Source: JAGXLC01 sp964585385 (GTDB taxonomy: Bacteria; Bacteroidota; Bacteroidia; Bacteroidales; UBA12077). From it: a stretch of 64,000 nt of DNA. Positions 17,165 through 27,077 of the stretch are shown here, in pieces. The notes beneath the pieces were generated by a model. That model was not told the DNA's origin. It searched no databases and saw only the letters and a program-made list of their open reading frames with translations. The stretch's first letter is position 1. Each line of letters opens with the position of its first letter. The translations under genes were made by a program, and so were the position numbers. The DNA lies in NCBI GenBank assembly GCA_964585385.1, contig CAZPDP010000002.1:62001-126000 (forward strand), read 5' to 3'.

Positions 17165-17207
17165 AATTTCTTTTCTTTCTTGGAGTTATATTTTTTAATA
17201 TGAAATA

Positions 17208-17240
17208 TTTGAATTTGGTTCTTTAAATGTATTAACTTTG
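17208..17240 (+). promoter_or_regulatory. topA promoter
   Basis: TTTG (17208-17211) and the -7 box TAACTTTG (17233-17240) are 21 bases apart, matching the Bacteroidota primary sigma promoter. The predicted start leaves a leader of about 30 bases before the ATG at 17277. Confidence 0.65.
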
Positions 17241-17276
17241 CCTTTTTCGATTTATTATATAAACCCCGTATTTTCT

Positions 17277-19676
17277 ATGGAAGACAATTTAGTTATAGTT
17301 GAGTCACCTGCAAAAGCCAAAACTATAAAAAAATTTTTAGGTAAGAACTATTTAGTGAAATCTAGTTACGGTCATATTAGAGATCTTGAGAAAAAAAATT
17401 ATGGAATTGATATAGAAAAGAATTATCAACCGAGATACGTGATTCCTGATAATAAGAAGGATGTTGTGAGAGAATTAAAAGATTTGGCAGGGAAAGCAAA
17501 AACAGTTTGGTTGGCAACAGATGAAGACCGTGAAGGGGAAGCGATTGCCTGGCATTTATACAAAGAGCTGGGATTAAAACCGGAGAATACCAAAAGGATT
17601 GTTTTCCACGAAATTACCAAAGATGCTATTCTGCAAGCCATAAATAATCCCCGCGATATAGATACCAATCTTGTTAATGCACAACAGGCCCGAAGAATTC
17701 TCGACAGGCTTGTCGGGTTTGAGTTATCGCCTGTTCTCTGGAAAAAAGTAAAACCTTCTCTTTCAGCAGGAAGGGTCCAGTCGGCTGCAGTCAGGCTTAT
17801 TGTTGAGAGAGAAAGGGAAATAATTCATTTTGAAAGCCAATCTTCCTTTAAGGTTATCGGTATGTTTAACTCAGGCAAAGAAGAATTCAGAGCTGATTTA
17901 AACAAGCGCCTTGATACAGAAAAACAATCTGAAGAATTTCTGAAAAAGTGTCAGAATGCCACTTTCGAAATATCAGATATTACCCAAAAGCCTTCTAAAA
18001 AACATCCTGCTGCTCCTTTTACAACTTCAACTTTACAACAGGAGGCCAGTAGAAAACTGGGCTTTTCTGTTGCCCGCACCATGAGAATTGCCCAAAAGCT
18101 TTATGAAGCGGGAAAAATTACCTATATGAGAACAGATTCTGTGAATTTGTCTAATGCAGCTATAGCTTCAGCCAGCAATGTGATTGAGGGAAGTTTTGGA
18201 AAAAAATACCTTAAAACAAGAAAATACCAAACCAAGTCTAAAGGGGCACAGGAAGCTCATGAGGCAATTCGCCCAACGTTCCTCCAAAATAGTGAAGTTG
18301 GAGGCACCGAAGCTGAAAAAAAACTGTATACCCTGATCTGGAAAAGAACAATTGCCTCTCAGATGAGTGATGCTGAGCTGGAGAAAACAAATGTGAAGAT
18401 CGATATTTCCAATGATGACAAGTATTTTAATGCTACAGGCGAAATATTAAAGTTTGACGGTTTCTTAAAAGTCTATATTGAATCTACAGATGAGGAAGGA
18501 GAGAAAGAAGAAGGCGGACTGCTTCCTGAGCTTAAAAAAGGACAAATTCTTTCATATAAAGAGATTAAGGCAATCCAGAGATTTACAAACCATCCCCCCA
18601 GGTATACGGAAGCAAGTTTAGTAAGAAAGATGGAAGAACTGGGAATTGGACGACCCTCGACCTATGCTCCTACCATATCCACAGTTCAGGAAAGAGGTTA
18701 TGTTATCAAGGAAGATCGTCAGGGCACACCCAGAGAATATAAAGAGATAGTCCTTGCTGACGAGATAGAAAAACAAACTAAGACCGAGATTACCGGAGCC
18801 GAAAAAAAGAAACTTTTTCCGAATGATATTGGAATGGTCGTAAATGACTTTTTGAAAAAGCATTTTCCGGAAATTGTTAATTATAACTTTACAGCTGAAG
18901 TTGAGGAGGATTTCGACCAGATAGCGGAGGGCTATATTGAATGGTCGAAAATGATTGATGAGTTTTACAAGGCTTTTCATAAAAAAGTAGAGGAAACTCT
19001 GGAAGTATCAGGAAAGAGTACTGGAGAAAGAATACTCGGGAAAGATCCCAAGACAGGAAGACAGGTGTCTGTGAAAATTGGACCATACGGTCCCATGGTA
19101 CAGCTTGGAACCAAAGAAGAAGAAGAAAAGCCTAAGTTCGCCAGTCTTCAGAAAGGGCAACATCTCGAGACCATAACCCTGGAAGAAGGTCTTAAGATGT
19201 TTGAGCTGCCTCGCTCACTGGGAAAATACGAAGGAGAGGAGGTGACGGTATCAATCGGAAGATTTGGACCTTATGTAAAGCACAAAGGTAAATTTGCCTC
19301 CCTTAAAAAAGGGGTGGATGATCCGTTTAAAATAACTCTTGAGCGTGCAAAAGAGCTTATTGAAGAAAAAAGAGAAAGAGATAAAAAGAAAATAATTAAA
19401 AGCTTTCCGGAGGATGAAAACTTACAGATATTAAGAGGCAGATACGGGCCCTATATTAGTTATAAAAAAAGCAACTTTAGAATTCCAAAGGGAACAGAAC
19501 CCGAAAAACTAACTCTAAAAGAGTGCTATGACATAATCAAGAAGAAGGAAGAAAAGGATAATAAAGGAAAAACGGAGAATAAAAAAACATCCTCTAAAAA
19601 AAGAACAAGCAAAAAAACAACCCAAAAGAAGACTTCTGCAAAAAATACTAAAGGAGCTAAAAAGAAAAAAAAATAA
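17277..19676 (+). CDS. topA: DNA topoisomerase I
   Basis: A type IA topoisomerase that relaxes negative supercoils. It has the Toprim opening VIVESPAKAKTIKKFLG, the acidic metal site DEDREGEAIAWHL, and the active-site tyrosine Y283 in YMRTDS. The C-terminus has three glycine-rich repeats (for example KIGPYGPMVQLG and SIGRFGPYVKHKG) instead of four-Cys zinc fingers, and ends in a strongly basic Lys/Ser/Thr tail of about 40 residues. The ATG at 17277 is preferred over an upstream in-frame codon at 17238, which lies inside the promoter. The result is 799 residues. Confidence 0.95.
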   Translation: MEDNLVIVESPAKAKTIKKFLGKNYLVKSSYGHIRDLEKKNYGIDIEKNYQPRYVIPDNKKDVVRELKDLAGKAKTVWLATDEDREGEAIAWHLYKELGLKPENTKRIVFHEITKDAILQAINNPRDIDTNLVNAQQARRILDRLVGFELSPVLWKKVKPSLSAGRVQSAAVRLIVEREREIIHFESQSSFKVIGMFNSGKEEFRADLNKRLDTEKQSEEFLKKCQNATFEISDITQKPSKKHPAAPFTTSTLQQEASRKLGFSVARTMRIAQKLYEAGKITYMRTDSVNLSNAAIASASNVIEGSFGKKYLKTRKYQTKSKGAQEAHEAIRPTFLQNSEVGGTEAEKKLYTLIWKRTIASQMSDAELEKTNVKIDISNDDKYFNATGEILKFDGFLKVYIESTDEEGEKEEGGLLPELKKGQILSYKEIKAIQRFTNHPPRYTEASLVRKMEELGIGRPSTYAPTISTVQERGYVIKEDRQGTPREYKEIVLADEIEKQTKTEITGAEKKKLFPNDIGMVVNDFLKKHFPEIVNYNFTAEVEEDFDQIAEGYIEWSKMIDEFYKAFHKKVEETLEVSGKSTGERILGKDPKTGRQVSVKIGPYGPMVQLGTKEEEEKPKFASLQKGQHLETITLEEGLKMFELPRSLGKYEGEEVTVSIGRFGPYVKHKGKFASLKKGVDDPFKITLERAKELIEEKRERDKKKIIKSFPEDENLQILRGRYGPYISYKKSNFRIPKGTEPEKLTLKECYDIIKKKEEKDNKGKTENKKTSSKKRTSKKTTQKKTSAKNTKGAKKKKK

Positions 19677-19727
19677 AGTAATTCAGGGAAAAAAATCACG
19701 TTCATAACAATATAATTATATGATTTG

Positions 19728-20846
19728 ATGGAGTTAGCAGAATATTTCAGCCCTTTTGATTCAAGTCGGATAAGAAAACAACAAGGGACATTAATTAATA
19801 AAGTGCTTTGTGACCAGGAGAAGATAAAATCCAATCTTAAAAAGGCTGGTATTGCATTAGTTGGCGTGCCTTATTCAAGTGAAAACATTAGAGTGGAGCA
19901 GAGTACCAGCCTTATAAGAGATGCTTTTTATGCACTTGCAGATCCCTACCCTGATGATTTTCGGATCCTTGATCTGGGCGACCTGAAAAAAGGAAAAACA
20001 TATAAAGATACTTGGGTGGGGCTCCGGGATGTTTTGCAATATTTGACTTCCAGAAACTTGTTTACTATTGTTTTAGGGGGCAGCAGCCTGTTTAAGTCAT
20101 CCTTGTTGCAATCTCAGCCGGCAACAGATGGACCGATTGATTTTGTTTCCGTTGAACCTTGTATTTCCCTCTATTCTGAATGGGACAGAATTCCTGATAA
20201 ATATAAGAAGAGTATTTACTATAATACTGTAGGAAGTCAGATTTATTATTTAAAAAGAGAAGAAAAGGAGTGGATGGACAAAGAACAATTTCAGGATTAC
20301 CGTTTGGGAGATGTTAGGTCATCACTGATCAATATTGAGCCGGTTCTACGGGATGCTTTAATTACTACAATTTCTATCAATTCAATCAAGCATGCTGATG
20401 CTCCAGGTCAGGAAACAGCGGTTCCCAATGGGTTATATGGAGAAGAAATTGCGCAGATAGCCCGTTTTGTAGGACTTGCAGATAAAACCAAGGTTTTTGG
20501 ATTATTTGATTATTTTCCTGAAAAGGATAGAAATAATCAGACGAGTCAATTGGCAGCCCAGCTATGTTGGTTTGTTACTGAAGGCTATTTAAATAGATAT
20601 CCAGAAGAACCCCGCTCCGGAGAAGAGATAAAGAAATTTATTGTGAATCAGAATGATTCATCTTATGAGCTGGTTTTTTATAAAAGTGAAAAGACAGAAA
20701 GATGGTGGATGGAAATACCTTATAAAGGAGGAAGTCACCCAGAGGTATTTGCTTGTAGCTATGACGACTATAGACTGGCATCAGAACAAGAACTCCCTGT
20801 GAGATGGATCAGGCTTTTCCAAAGATTTAATTTAGAGGAAGGTTGA
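19728..20846 (+). CDS. Arginase-fold protein lacking metal ligands
   Basis: A 372-residue protein of the arginase/formimidoylglutamase superfamily. The fold marks are recognisable: VALVGVPYSS-like start, LGGSSLF where active members have GGxHS, FVSVEPCIS where they have DAHxD, and TISINSIKHADAPG where they have SxDxDxxDPxxAPG. In every case the Mn-binding His or Asp is replaced, so hydrolase activity is very unlikely. It lies between topA and the porP-gld genes, an arrangement I recall from other Bacteroidota, which points to a conserved non-enzymatic role. ATG 19728 is used; a TTG three bases earlier is the alternative. Confidence 0.75.
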   Translation: MELAEYFSPFDSSRIRKQQGTLINKVLCDQEKIKSNLKKAGIALVGVPYSSENIRVEQSTSLIRDAFYALADPYPDDFRILDLGDLKKGKTYKDTWVGLRDVLQYLTSRNLFTIVLGGSSLFKSSLLQSQPATDGPIDFVSVEPCISLYSEWDRIPDKYKKSIYYNTVGSQIYYLKREEKEWMDKEQFQDYRLGDVRSSLINIEPVLRDALITTISINSIKHADAPGQETAVPNGLYGEEIAQIARFVGLADKTKVFGLFDYFPEKDRNNQTSQLAAQLCWFVTEGYLNRYPEEPRSGEEIKKFIVNQNDSSYELVFYKSEKTERWWMEIPYKGGSHPEVFACSYDDYRLASEQELPVRWIRLFQRFNLEEG

Positions 20847-20937
20847 GGAGATTTCCATCAAAAGTGGATTTGATTTGATAAAAATTCAAAATCAATAGTA
20901 ACCTTTGAGCGAATCTAGAAGTATAAGGTGGATGTGG

Positions 20938-20966
20938 TTATTAACATTTAGTTGTTAATAAATTTG
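20938..20966 (+). promoter_or_regulatory. Inverted repeat overlapping a -7 box before porP
   Basis: TTATTAAC and GTTAATAA form 8-base arms around an 8-base spacer (20938-20961). The right arm overlaps TAAATTTG (20959-20966), a perfect TAnnTTTG box 64 bases before the porP ATG. This is a candidate operator for the secretion operon. Confidence 0.4.
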
Positions 20967-21030
20967 TTTTGGAAGAATATTTTTTTTTATTTTACGTTCA
21001 GTATACATTAATTGAGGCTATACGGTATTT

Positions 21031-21984
21031 ATGAAAAAGTTTTCAGTTTTTTTTCTTACTTTTTTTATGGTTGTTCAGCTAGCTAAAAGCCAGCAGGATC
21101 CTCAATTCAGCCAACATATGTTTACACAGCTTTCTTTTAATCCTGCCTATACCGGCAGCCATGGACAAATTTGTGTTACTGCTTTACATCGTCAACAATG
21201 GTTTGGTTTTGATGGAGCCCCCGAAATTAGCGTTTTCAATTTTGATGCTGCAATAAGTCCTTTCAATATTGACGCAGGGGTTGGACTATCCATAATTCAG
21301 GATCAGATAGGATTTAATAATAATTTGGGAGCCAATCTTTCTTTAGCCTATCGTTTTGATGCCTGGGATGGACAATTTGCAATCGGGGCCAGTGGAGGTC
21401 TTATAAATTACTCACTTTCTCCTAATTGGAGCATTCCTAGTGGAACAGATGTTCATACCTCAATATCAGGCGATCCTGATATTCCACAGGAAGTGAAAAA
21501 TGAAATGGCTTTGGATATTAGTGCAGGAGTTTATTTTAATACAGATGAGCTTTATATCGGATTATCCTCAACCCATCTTAACGAACCATCTTTTGTTCCT
21601 ACTGCAGGGAACATTGAACCCACTATTCAAAGAAATTATTATTTTATATCCGGTTATCACCTGTCTGTTCCGGATTCCAAATTTGAGTTAAATCCCTCAC
21701 TTTTAGTGCAGACTGATGGGGCAACATCCCAAATAGGAATAAATACTTATGTTTCCTACAATAAAAAATTTTGGACCGGCGTTTCTATTAGAACTGACAG
21801 GTCCTTAACGGGTATGATAGGAGCTAAGTTATTTGATTGGGTGCGAGTAGGTTATTCTTATGATTTTGCGGTTTCTGAAATTAGCAGGTATAATCAAGGA
21901 TCACACGAAATTATGGTAGGCTTTTGTTTTGATGCTAAAGTAGACAAAAGCCCGAAAAAATACAAGAGTATTAGATTTTTGTAG
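21031..21984 (+). CDS. porP: PorP/SprF family type IX secretion membrane protein
   Basis: An outer-membrane barrel protein of the PorP/SprF family. It has a signal peptide (about 1-20, ending KSQ) followed by the hallmark QDPQFSQHMFTQLSFNPAYTGS, with alternating hydrophobic strands to the C-terminus. Family members help deliver or anchor proteins secreted by the type IX system. It lies 43 bases before gldK and is the first gene of the secretion-motor operon. The length of 317 residues is typical. Confidence 0.93.
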   Translation: MKKFSVFFLTFFMVVQLAKSQQDPQFSQHMFTQLSFNPAYTGSHGQICVTALHRQQWFGFDGAPEISVFNFDAAISPFNIDAGVGLSIIQDQIGFNNNLGANLSLAYRFDAWDGQFAIGASGGLINYSLSPNWSIPSGTDVHTSISGDPDIPQEVKNEMALDISAGVYFNTDELYIGLSSTHLNEPSFVPTAGNIEPTIQRNYYFISGYHLSVPDSKFELNPSLLVQTDGATSQIGINTYVSYNKKFWTGVSIRTDRSLTGMIGAKLFDWVRVGYSYDFAVSEISRYNQGSHEIMVGFCFDAKVDKSPKKYKSIRFL

Positions 21985-22027
21985 GTATTGAAAAAATTAT
22001 TATTTTGCATAAATAAACCTGAATATT

Positions 22028-23365
22028 ATGAAGAAATTAATCTTGTTCTTAGGCCTTATATCTTTCATGTTTAGCTGTGGAAACTATAAAGGAGGAGAAT
22101 TAGTTGGAGTCCAGGGTCGAAGCGACTGGTATGAACCTAAACCCTACGGTATGGTTTTTGTTCCTATGGGTAGCTTTACAATGGGCCCCAGCGATGAGAG
22201 CGCCTCCTGGGCAATGACTACAAAATCAAAAACTGTATCCGTTGACGCTTTCTGGATGGATGATACAGAAATTACTAATAATGAATACCGGCAATTCGTA
22301 AAATATGTAAAAGATTCCATTTTACGCGAAAAATTGGGAGAAGCTTTACCAGAAGATTTTATGATTTCAGAGAATCAGTACGGAGAACCATTGGATGATC
22401 CAAGAATTAATTGGGAAACGGAAATTGATCCAAGTGATGAAGCACAAAGAGCTGTTATTGATGAAATGTATTATGCCCGGCAAGACAGACTATTTGGTCG
22501 TAAACAAATAGATACCCGTAAATTGATGTACGATTTCTATTGGGTTGATTATCAGGAAGCAGCTAAAGGTGGCAACAGGTATAATTATGAAACACAACAA
22601 TATGAGGGCAGTGTTACAAACGAGCAGGGAGACCAAGTACCAATTGACAGCAGAGCTGCTTTTATTAAAAGAGGTAGAGTGAATGTTTATCCCGATACTT
22701 TGGTTTGGATTAGAGATTTTACTTATTCCTTTAATGAACCCTATACAGACCTCTATTTTTCCCATCCCGCCTATGATGATTACCCAGTTGTAGGAGTAAA
22801 CTGGGAACAAGCCAGAGCATTTTCCATATGGAGAACCAAGACTCTCAATGACTTTTTACGAGGACAAGGTGAAGGAGAAGTACAAGATTATCGTTTACCA
22901 ACTGAAACAGAATGGGAATATGCTGCAAGAGGCAATCTTGATTTGAGTCCTTATCCATGGGGTGGGCCTTATACAAGAAACAACGAAGGTTGTTTTCTGG
23001 CTAACTTCAAACCGCTTCGTGGTAATTATGTAGATGATGGTTCTTTGATTGCATTAGCAGTGGGTAGTTATGCACCCAACGAATATGGATTGTATGACAT
23101 GGCAGGTAATGTTGCAGAATGGACCGCCAATGCATACGATGAATCAGCATACTTTTTCACTCATGATATGAACCCGAATTATCAATATGAGGCAAAACCT
23201 GATGATTTACCCGCAATGAAAAGAAAAGTTATACGTGGTGGGTCATGGAAGGATATTGGCTACTATCTGCAAAATAGTGCCCGTACTTATGAATATCAAG
23301 ATTCTAGTACATCGTACATAGGGTTTCGATGTGTTAGATCATACTTAGGAGGCAGTAATCAATAA
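22028..23365 (+). CDS. gldK: Type IX secretion lipoprotein GldK
   Basis: GldK (PorK) is an outer-membrane lipoprotein that forms a periplasmic ring with GldN. The signal peptide ends in a lipobox with Cys17 (SFMFSCGNY). The rest is a formylglycine-generating-enzyme (sulfatase-modifying) fold: FVPMGSFTMG, TEITNNEYRQFV, LPTETEWEYAARG, GNVAEWTANAY and VIRGGSWKD. The fold is used structurally here and no oxidase function is expected. It is followed by gldL after 18 bases. Confidence 0.95.
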   Translation: MKKLILFLGLISFMFSCGNYKGGELVGVQGRSDWYEPKPYGMVFVPMGSFTMGPSDESASWAMTTKSKTVSVDAFWMDDTEITNNEYRQFVKYVKDSILREKLGEALPEDFMISENQYGEPLDDPRINWETEIDPSDEAQRAVIDEMYYARQDRLFGRKQIDTRKLMYDFYWVDYQEAAKGGNRYNYETQQYEGSVTNEQGDQVPIDSRAAFIKRGRVNVYPDTLVWIRDFTYSFNEPYTDLYFSHPAYDDYPVVGVNWEQARAFSIWRTKTLNDFLRGQGEGEVQDYRLPTETEWEYAARGNLDLSPYPWGGPYTRNNEGCFLANFKPLRGNYVDDGSLIALAVGSYAPNEYGLYDMAGNVAEWTANAYDESAYFFTHDMNPNYQYEAKPDDLPAMKRKVIRGGSWKDIGYYLQNSARTYEYQDSSTSYIGFRCVRSYLGGSNQ

Positions 23366-23383
23366 TTTTAATTTTTTAGGCTT

Positions 23384-24427
23384 ATGATAAGTATTTCTGA
23401 GATTGTTCAAACCGAAGGTTGGCGCAAATTTATGGCCAAGTTATACGGCTTGGGAGCTGCGGTTGTATTGGCAGGAGCGCTTTTTAAAATACAGCACTGG
23501 CCTATGGCCGGATTAATGCTAACAATCGGAATGACCACCGAGGTGATCATTTTCTTCTTCTCAGCTTTTGAACCTGTTCATGAAGAAGTGGACTGGTCTA
23601 TTGTTTATCCGGAATTAGCAGGAATTGAAGAGGATGCAGAAGAAGCTCGTGAACGTAACAGGGCCAGGAGGCAGTCTGTGGAAGCCCACGGAGGCGCAGC
23701 CCCTGCTGAAGGGGGTGGCGGAGGTGCCGGTGGATTGTCGAAATTCGATGAGATGCTGGAAAATGCCGAAATTACACCAGACCTGTTTAATAGCCTTGGC
23801 GAAGGATTAAAAAAACTCAATGAAACAACCAAAGGCCTTAACGATGTTTCAGATGCCACATTGGCCACCAATGAGTATGTAGAAAATATGCAGGCTGCAT
23901 CACAGTCAATTAGCAACCTTACGGATACTTATAATCAATCACATACAGACCTTAATGATAATATTTCAAACCTTAGCAATGTCTACCAGGAATCCGTAGA
24001 ATCAATTAAAGAGTCCGGAAGCTATGTGGCTGATAAGATGGCAGAAGGAGGTAAAGCTTTTGCTGATAAAATTAATCAGTCGGCAGATGAAATAGCTAGT
24101 TCTTATAAAGAGATTTCTGAAAATGTTCGCTCAGGAATCCTGGAGAACAATAATATATTTAATCAACGCTTAGAAGAAATCAATAATCATCTGTCTGCTT
24201 TAAATTCAGCTTATGAATTGCAACTGAATTCTACCAATGAACATGTCAATACTACCCAAAGTATATATGGCGAGATGGATAAGGTGATGAATGATTTGAG
24301 AGAGTCGGTGGACGAAACCAAAAAATATAAAGAAGAAATTTCTAAGCTGAATCAGAATTTATCTGAGCTTAATAATATCTATGGCAATATGTTATCTGCC
24401 ATGTCTGTAATGGAAAATAATGTCTAA
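23384..24427 (+). CDS. gldL: Type IX secretion/gliding motor protein GldL
   Basis: GldL is the inner-membrane stator-like part of the proton-driven GldLM motor. Two N-terminal helices are present (about 20-36 and 42-62). The second, GMTTEVIIFFFSAFEP, holds the Glu known to be needed for proton use in relatives. A Gly/Ala-rich linker at about residues 100-120 leads into a long coiled-coil region to the C-terminus. At 347 residues it is longer than the Flavobacterium protein, mainly in this cytoplasmic coiled-coil. Confidence 0.95.
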   Translation: MISISEIVQTEGWRKFMAKLYGLGAAVVLAGALFKIQHWPMAGLMLTIGMTTEVIIFFFSAFEPVHEEVDWSIVYPELAGIEEDAEEARERNRARRQSVEAHGGAAPAEGGGGGAGGLSKFDEMLENAEITPDLFNSLGEGLKKLNETTKGLNDVSDATLATNEYVENMQAASQSISNLTDTYNQSHTDLNDNISNLSNVYQESVESIKESGSYVADKMAEGGKAFADKINQSADEIASSYKEISENVRSGILENNNIFNQRLEEINNHLSALNSAYELQLNSTNEHVNTTQSIYGEMDKVMNDLRESVDETKKYKEEISKLNQNLSELNNIYGNMLSAMSVMENNV

Positions 24428-24443
24428 TTAACAGGTTCAGGGT

Positions 24444-26093
24444 ATGGGTCACGGAAAAGAAACTCCTCGTCAGAAAATGATTGGTATGATGTACCTTGTT
24501 TTAACAGCAATGTTAGCATTGAATGTTTCTGCCGAGGTATTGGATGCTTTTCGTCTGGTAAATGAAGGAATTAAAAAGACTACAGATAATTTTGTTCAAA
24601 AAAATAATACGATTTATAAAGATTTTGAGGAAGAAGTAGCAAAAAATGCTTTAAAGGCTGGTACCTGGAAAGAAAAGGCTGATTCTGTCAGAAATGCTGC
24701 TGATGAATTGTATGATTATATGCAGGGAATAAAAGTGAAATTGATAAAAGACAACCAGGGAAAAAATATAGAAGAAAATAAAGCATTATACGAAGAAGAT
24801 GGAAAAATTAAGGTTGAGCAGAGATTTGTAACCGGACAGGATAAGTATGACAAGACTACCCATTATTTGATCGGGGATAAAAATGGAGAAGCTTATGAGC
24901 TTAAGCAGAGAATTATTGATTTTCGAAAAAAGATGGTTTCTTTAATAGATAAAAAAGATGCTAAAATTATTGAATCTATTGAAACTGCATTGAATACTGA
25001 TGATCCGCCCCCTTTAGAAGGTCATGATCCAAAATCATGGGAAATTAAACACTTTTATCATATTCCAATAGGCGCTGTTTTACCAATACTGAGCAAATTC
25101 CAGGCAGATGTCAGAAATACTGAATCAGAAATTATTCGTTACCTTTTTAATCAAATTGATGCCGGTGAATTTTCATTCAACCAGATCGAAGCTACTGTTA
25201 TTCCCAACTCCAAATTTGTTTTCCAGGGTAACGAGTACAAGGCCGATGTTTTCCTTTCTGCCAGAGATACAACTGCTCCTCCAACAATCTTAATTGGAAA
25301 ATGGGATAGTGTGAGAAAGGAAGATGGAACCTATGACGTCGTTATGCAGAATGTTGAAGATACCCTGAAGGTTATCGGTGGAAAAGGTAAGTTTACTAAG
25401 CAAGCTACTTCAACGGGTGTACATGAATGGGGAGGCATAGTTCTATTAAAAGGACCTGAAGGAGATACTATTAAAAAACCTTTCAGGAGAGAATATAAAG
25501 TTGAGCCTCCAAACCTGGTTATCTCGCCAACTAAGATGAATGTATTTTATGTTGGTATACCTAACCCTGTGAGTATTTCAGTGCCCGGTGTTCCAGCAGA
25601 TAATTTACGACCAACAATGACAAACGGGCGTATATATAAGAAAAGTTCCGGTAATTATGAGGTAAATCCATCAACTCCAGGACAGGTTGCCCGAATCAGG
25701 GTACAGGCAGAAGTTGATGGTCAGATGCAATCTTTTGGCTCAAAAGAGTTCAGGGTAAAACCTCTGCCTACCCCTGTAGCCCAGGTTAACGGAAAATCCG
25801 GTGGTGATATTCGAAGAGAGGTACTGGTTGCGCAAAGTGGAATTTATGCTGCTATGGAAGATTTCCTTTTTGATTTGGAATATACAATAACTCAGTATAC
25901 AGTTTCCACTACCAACAAAGGAGGATTCCTCATTGACGAACAAAGGAATACCTTTAGATTTGACAACGAAATAAGAGAATGGCTCCGGGATAATGCCATT
26001 GCCGGAAGAAAAATAAACTTTGAGGACCTTCAAGCTGTAGGCCCCGATGGAGCTGTAAAAGATTTGAATCCAATTACATTTACAATACGATAA
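24444..26093 (+). CDS. gldM: Type IX secretion/gliding motor protein GldM
   Basis: GldM spans the periplasm from the GldL stator to the GldKN ring. It has one N-terminal helix (MIGMMYLVLTAMLALNVSAE, about 12-31), then a helical D1 region and Ig-like domains D2-D4 ending in the characteristic LNPITFTIR. The 549-residue length is close to the family norm. The operon order K-L-M-N is intact with spacings of 16-20 bases. Confidence 0.96.
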   Translation: MGHGKETPRQKMIGMMYLVLTAMLALNVSAEVLDAFRLVNEGIKKTTDNFVQKNNTIYKDFEEEVAKNALKAGTWKEKADSVRNAADELYDYMQGIKVKLIKDNQGKNIEENKALYEEDGKIKVEQRFVTGQDKYDKTTHYLIGDKNGEAYELKQRIIDFRKKMVSLIDKKDAKIIESIETALNTDDPPPLEGHDPKSWEIKHFYHIPIGAVLPILSKFQADVRNTESEIIRYLFNQIDAGEFSFNQIEATVIPNSKFVFQGNEYKADVFLSARDTTAPPTILIGKWDSVRKEDGTYDVVMQNVEDTLKVIGGKGKFTKQATSTGVHEWGGIVLLKGPEGDTIKKPFRREYKVEPPNLVISPTKMNVFYVGIPNPVSISVPGVPADNLRPTMTNGRIYKKSSGNYEVNPSTPGQVARIRVQAEVDGQMQSFGSKEFRVKPLPTPVAQVNGKSGGDIRREVLVAQSGIYAAMEDFLFDLEYTITQYTVSTTNKGGFLIDEQRNTFRFDNEIREWLRDNAIAGRKINFEDLQAVGPDGAVKDLNPITFTIR

Positions 26094-26113
26094 CATTTAA
26101 ATTTTATAATCAT

Positions 26114-26992
26114 ATGAAACGATTTTCTGCTTTACTAATTTTGGCTTTTGTTGTTTTTGCTGCTCATGCCCAAACTGAACAAACTGAGCAACAAAGTGAT
26201 CAACAGCAAGAGAGTGAGAAGGCCTATATTGATGATGATATCTATACAAAAGGTAATATAACTGAAAAAAAACCATTGGCTTATCCGAAATTAAGAGAAG
26301 CCGATGTTATGTGGTCAAAAAAATTGTGGCAAAGGATTGATTGTCGAAAAAAGATGAACCAACCCCTTTATTTTCCAACCACAGAGATGGAGGACAGAAA
26401 GAGCCTGATTCAGGTAATCATGGAAGGATTTGATAATCCGGAGTATAACATTACCGCCTATAAAACTGATCTCCTGGAGGAAATAATGACTAAGGAGGAA
26501 GTGATGCGAGGCCTTGGTGCAGGGACAGAAACCATTGAGACTCAACAACCGGATGGAACTATCGAAAAACAAACGATTACCCAGGATGTAAGATACCAGG
26601 AAATTAAGCAATATGAAATCCGCGAAGAATGGTATTTTGACAGAAAATATTCAAGATTAAGAGTACGAATTGTAGCTATTGCACCCATTAGGGAATGGAT
26701 AAACCCGGATACTGGTGAAAAAAGAAGATCCCAGCCATTTTGGCTTTTTTATCCTGAGATAAGAGAACTTTTAGCATCTTATGAGGTATTCAACAGACAC
26801 AATGATGCACAAAGGGTGAGTTATGAGGACTTCTTCCAGCAAAGGCGTTTCCAAAGCTTTGTTACTCGTGAAAGCAATGTTTACGGAAACAGATTCATAA
26901 CCGAATATACCACAGGTGTTCAAACCCTTCTTGAAGCAGAACGTATACGAAACGAGGTCTTCAAATTTGAACATGACCTTTGGGAATATTAA
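26114..26992 (+). CDS. gldN: Type IX secretion ring protein GldN
   Basis: GldN (PorN) is the soluble periplasmic partner of GldK. A signal peptide (about 1-20, ending AHAQ) is followed by a Gln/Glu-rich linker and the GldN domain with DVMWSKKLWQRID, YEIREEWYFDRKYSRLRVRI and the C-terminal FEHDLWEY. The 292-residue length is normal. It is the last gene of the operon, and a strong terminator follows 27 bases later. Confidence 0.96.
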   Translation: MKRFSALLILAFVVFAAHAQTEQTEQQSDQQQESEKAYIDDDIYTKGNITEKKPLAYPKLREADVMWSKKLWQRIDCRKKMNQPLYFPTTEMEDRKSLIQVIMEGFDNPEYNITAYKTDLLEEIMTKEEVMRGLGAGTETIETQQPDGTIEKQTITQDVRYQEIKQYEIREEWYFDRKYSRLRVRIVAIAPIREWINPDTGEKRRSQPFWLFYPEIRELLASYEVFNRHNDAQRVSYEDFFQQRRFQSFVTRESNVYGNRFITEYTTGVQTLLEAERIRNEVFKFEHDLWEY

Positions 26993-27019
26993 TGGTAAAT
27001 AATCGATTGGTATAATATA

Positions 27020-27048
27020 AAAAAGCCCGCTTTAAACGGGCTTTTTTT
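27020..27048. terminator. Bidirectional terminator between gldN and manC
   Basis: GCCCG pairs with CGGGC around CTTTAAA, and the stem is extended by A-T pairs on both sides. This leaves a T tract on either strand, so it can stop both gldN and the convergent manC transcripts. Confidence 0.88.
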
Positions 27049-27077
27049 GTGTATAAAAGTTGAATCCAAAATTATTC

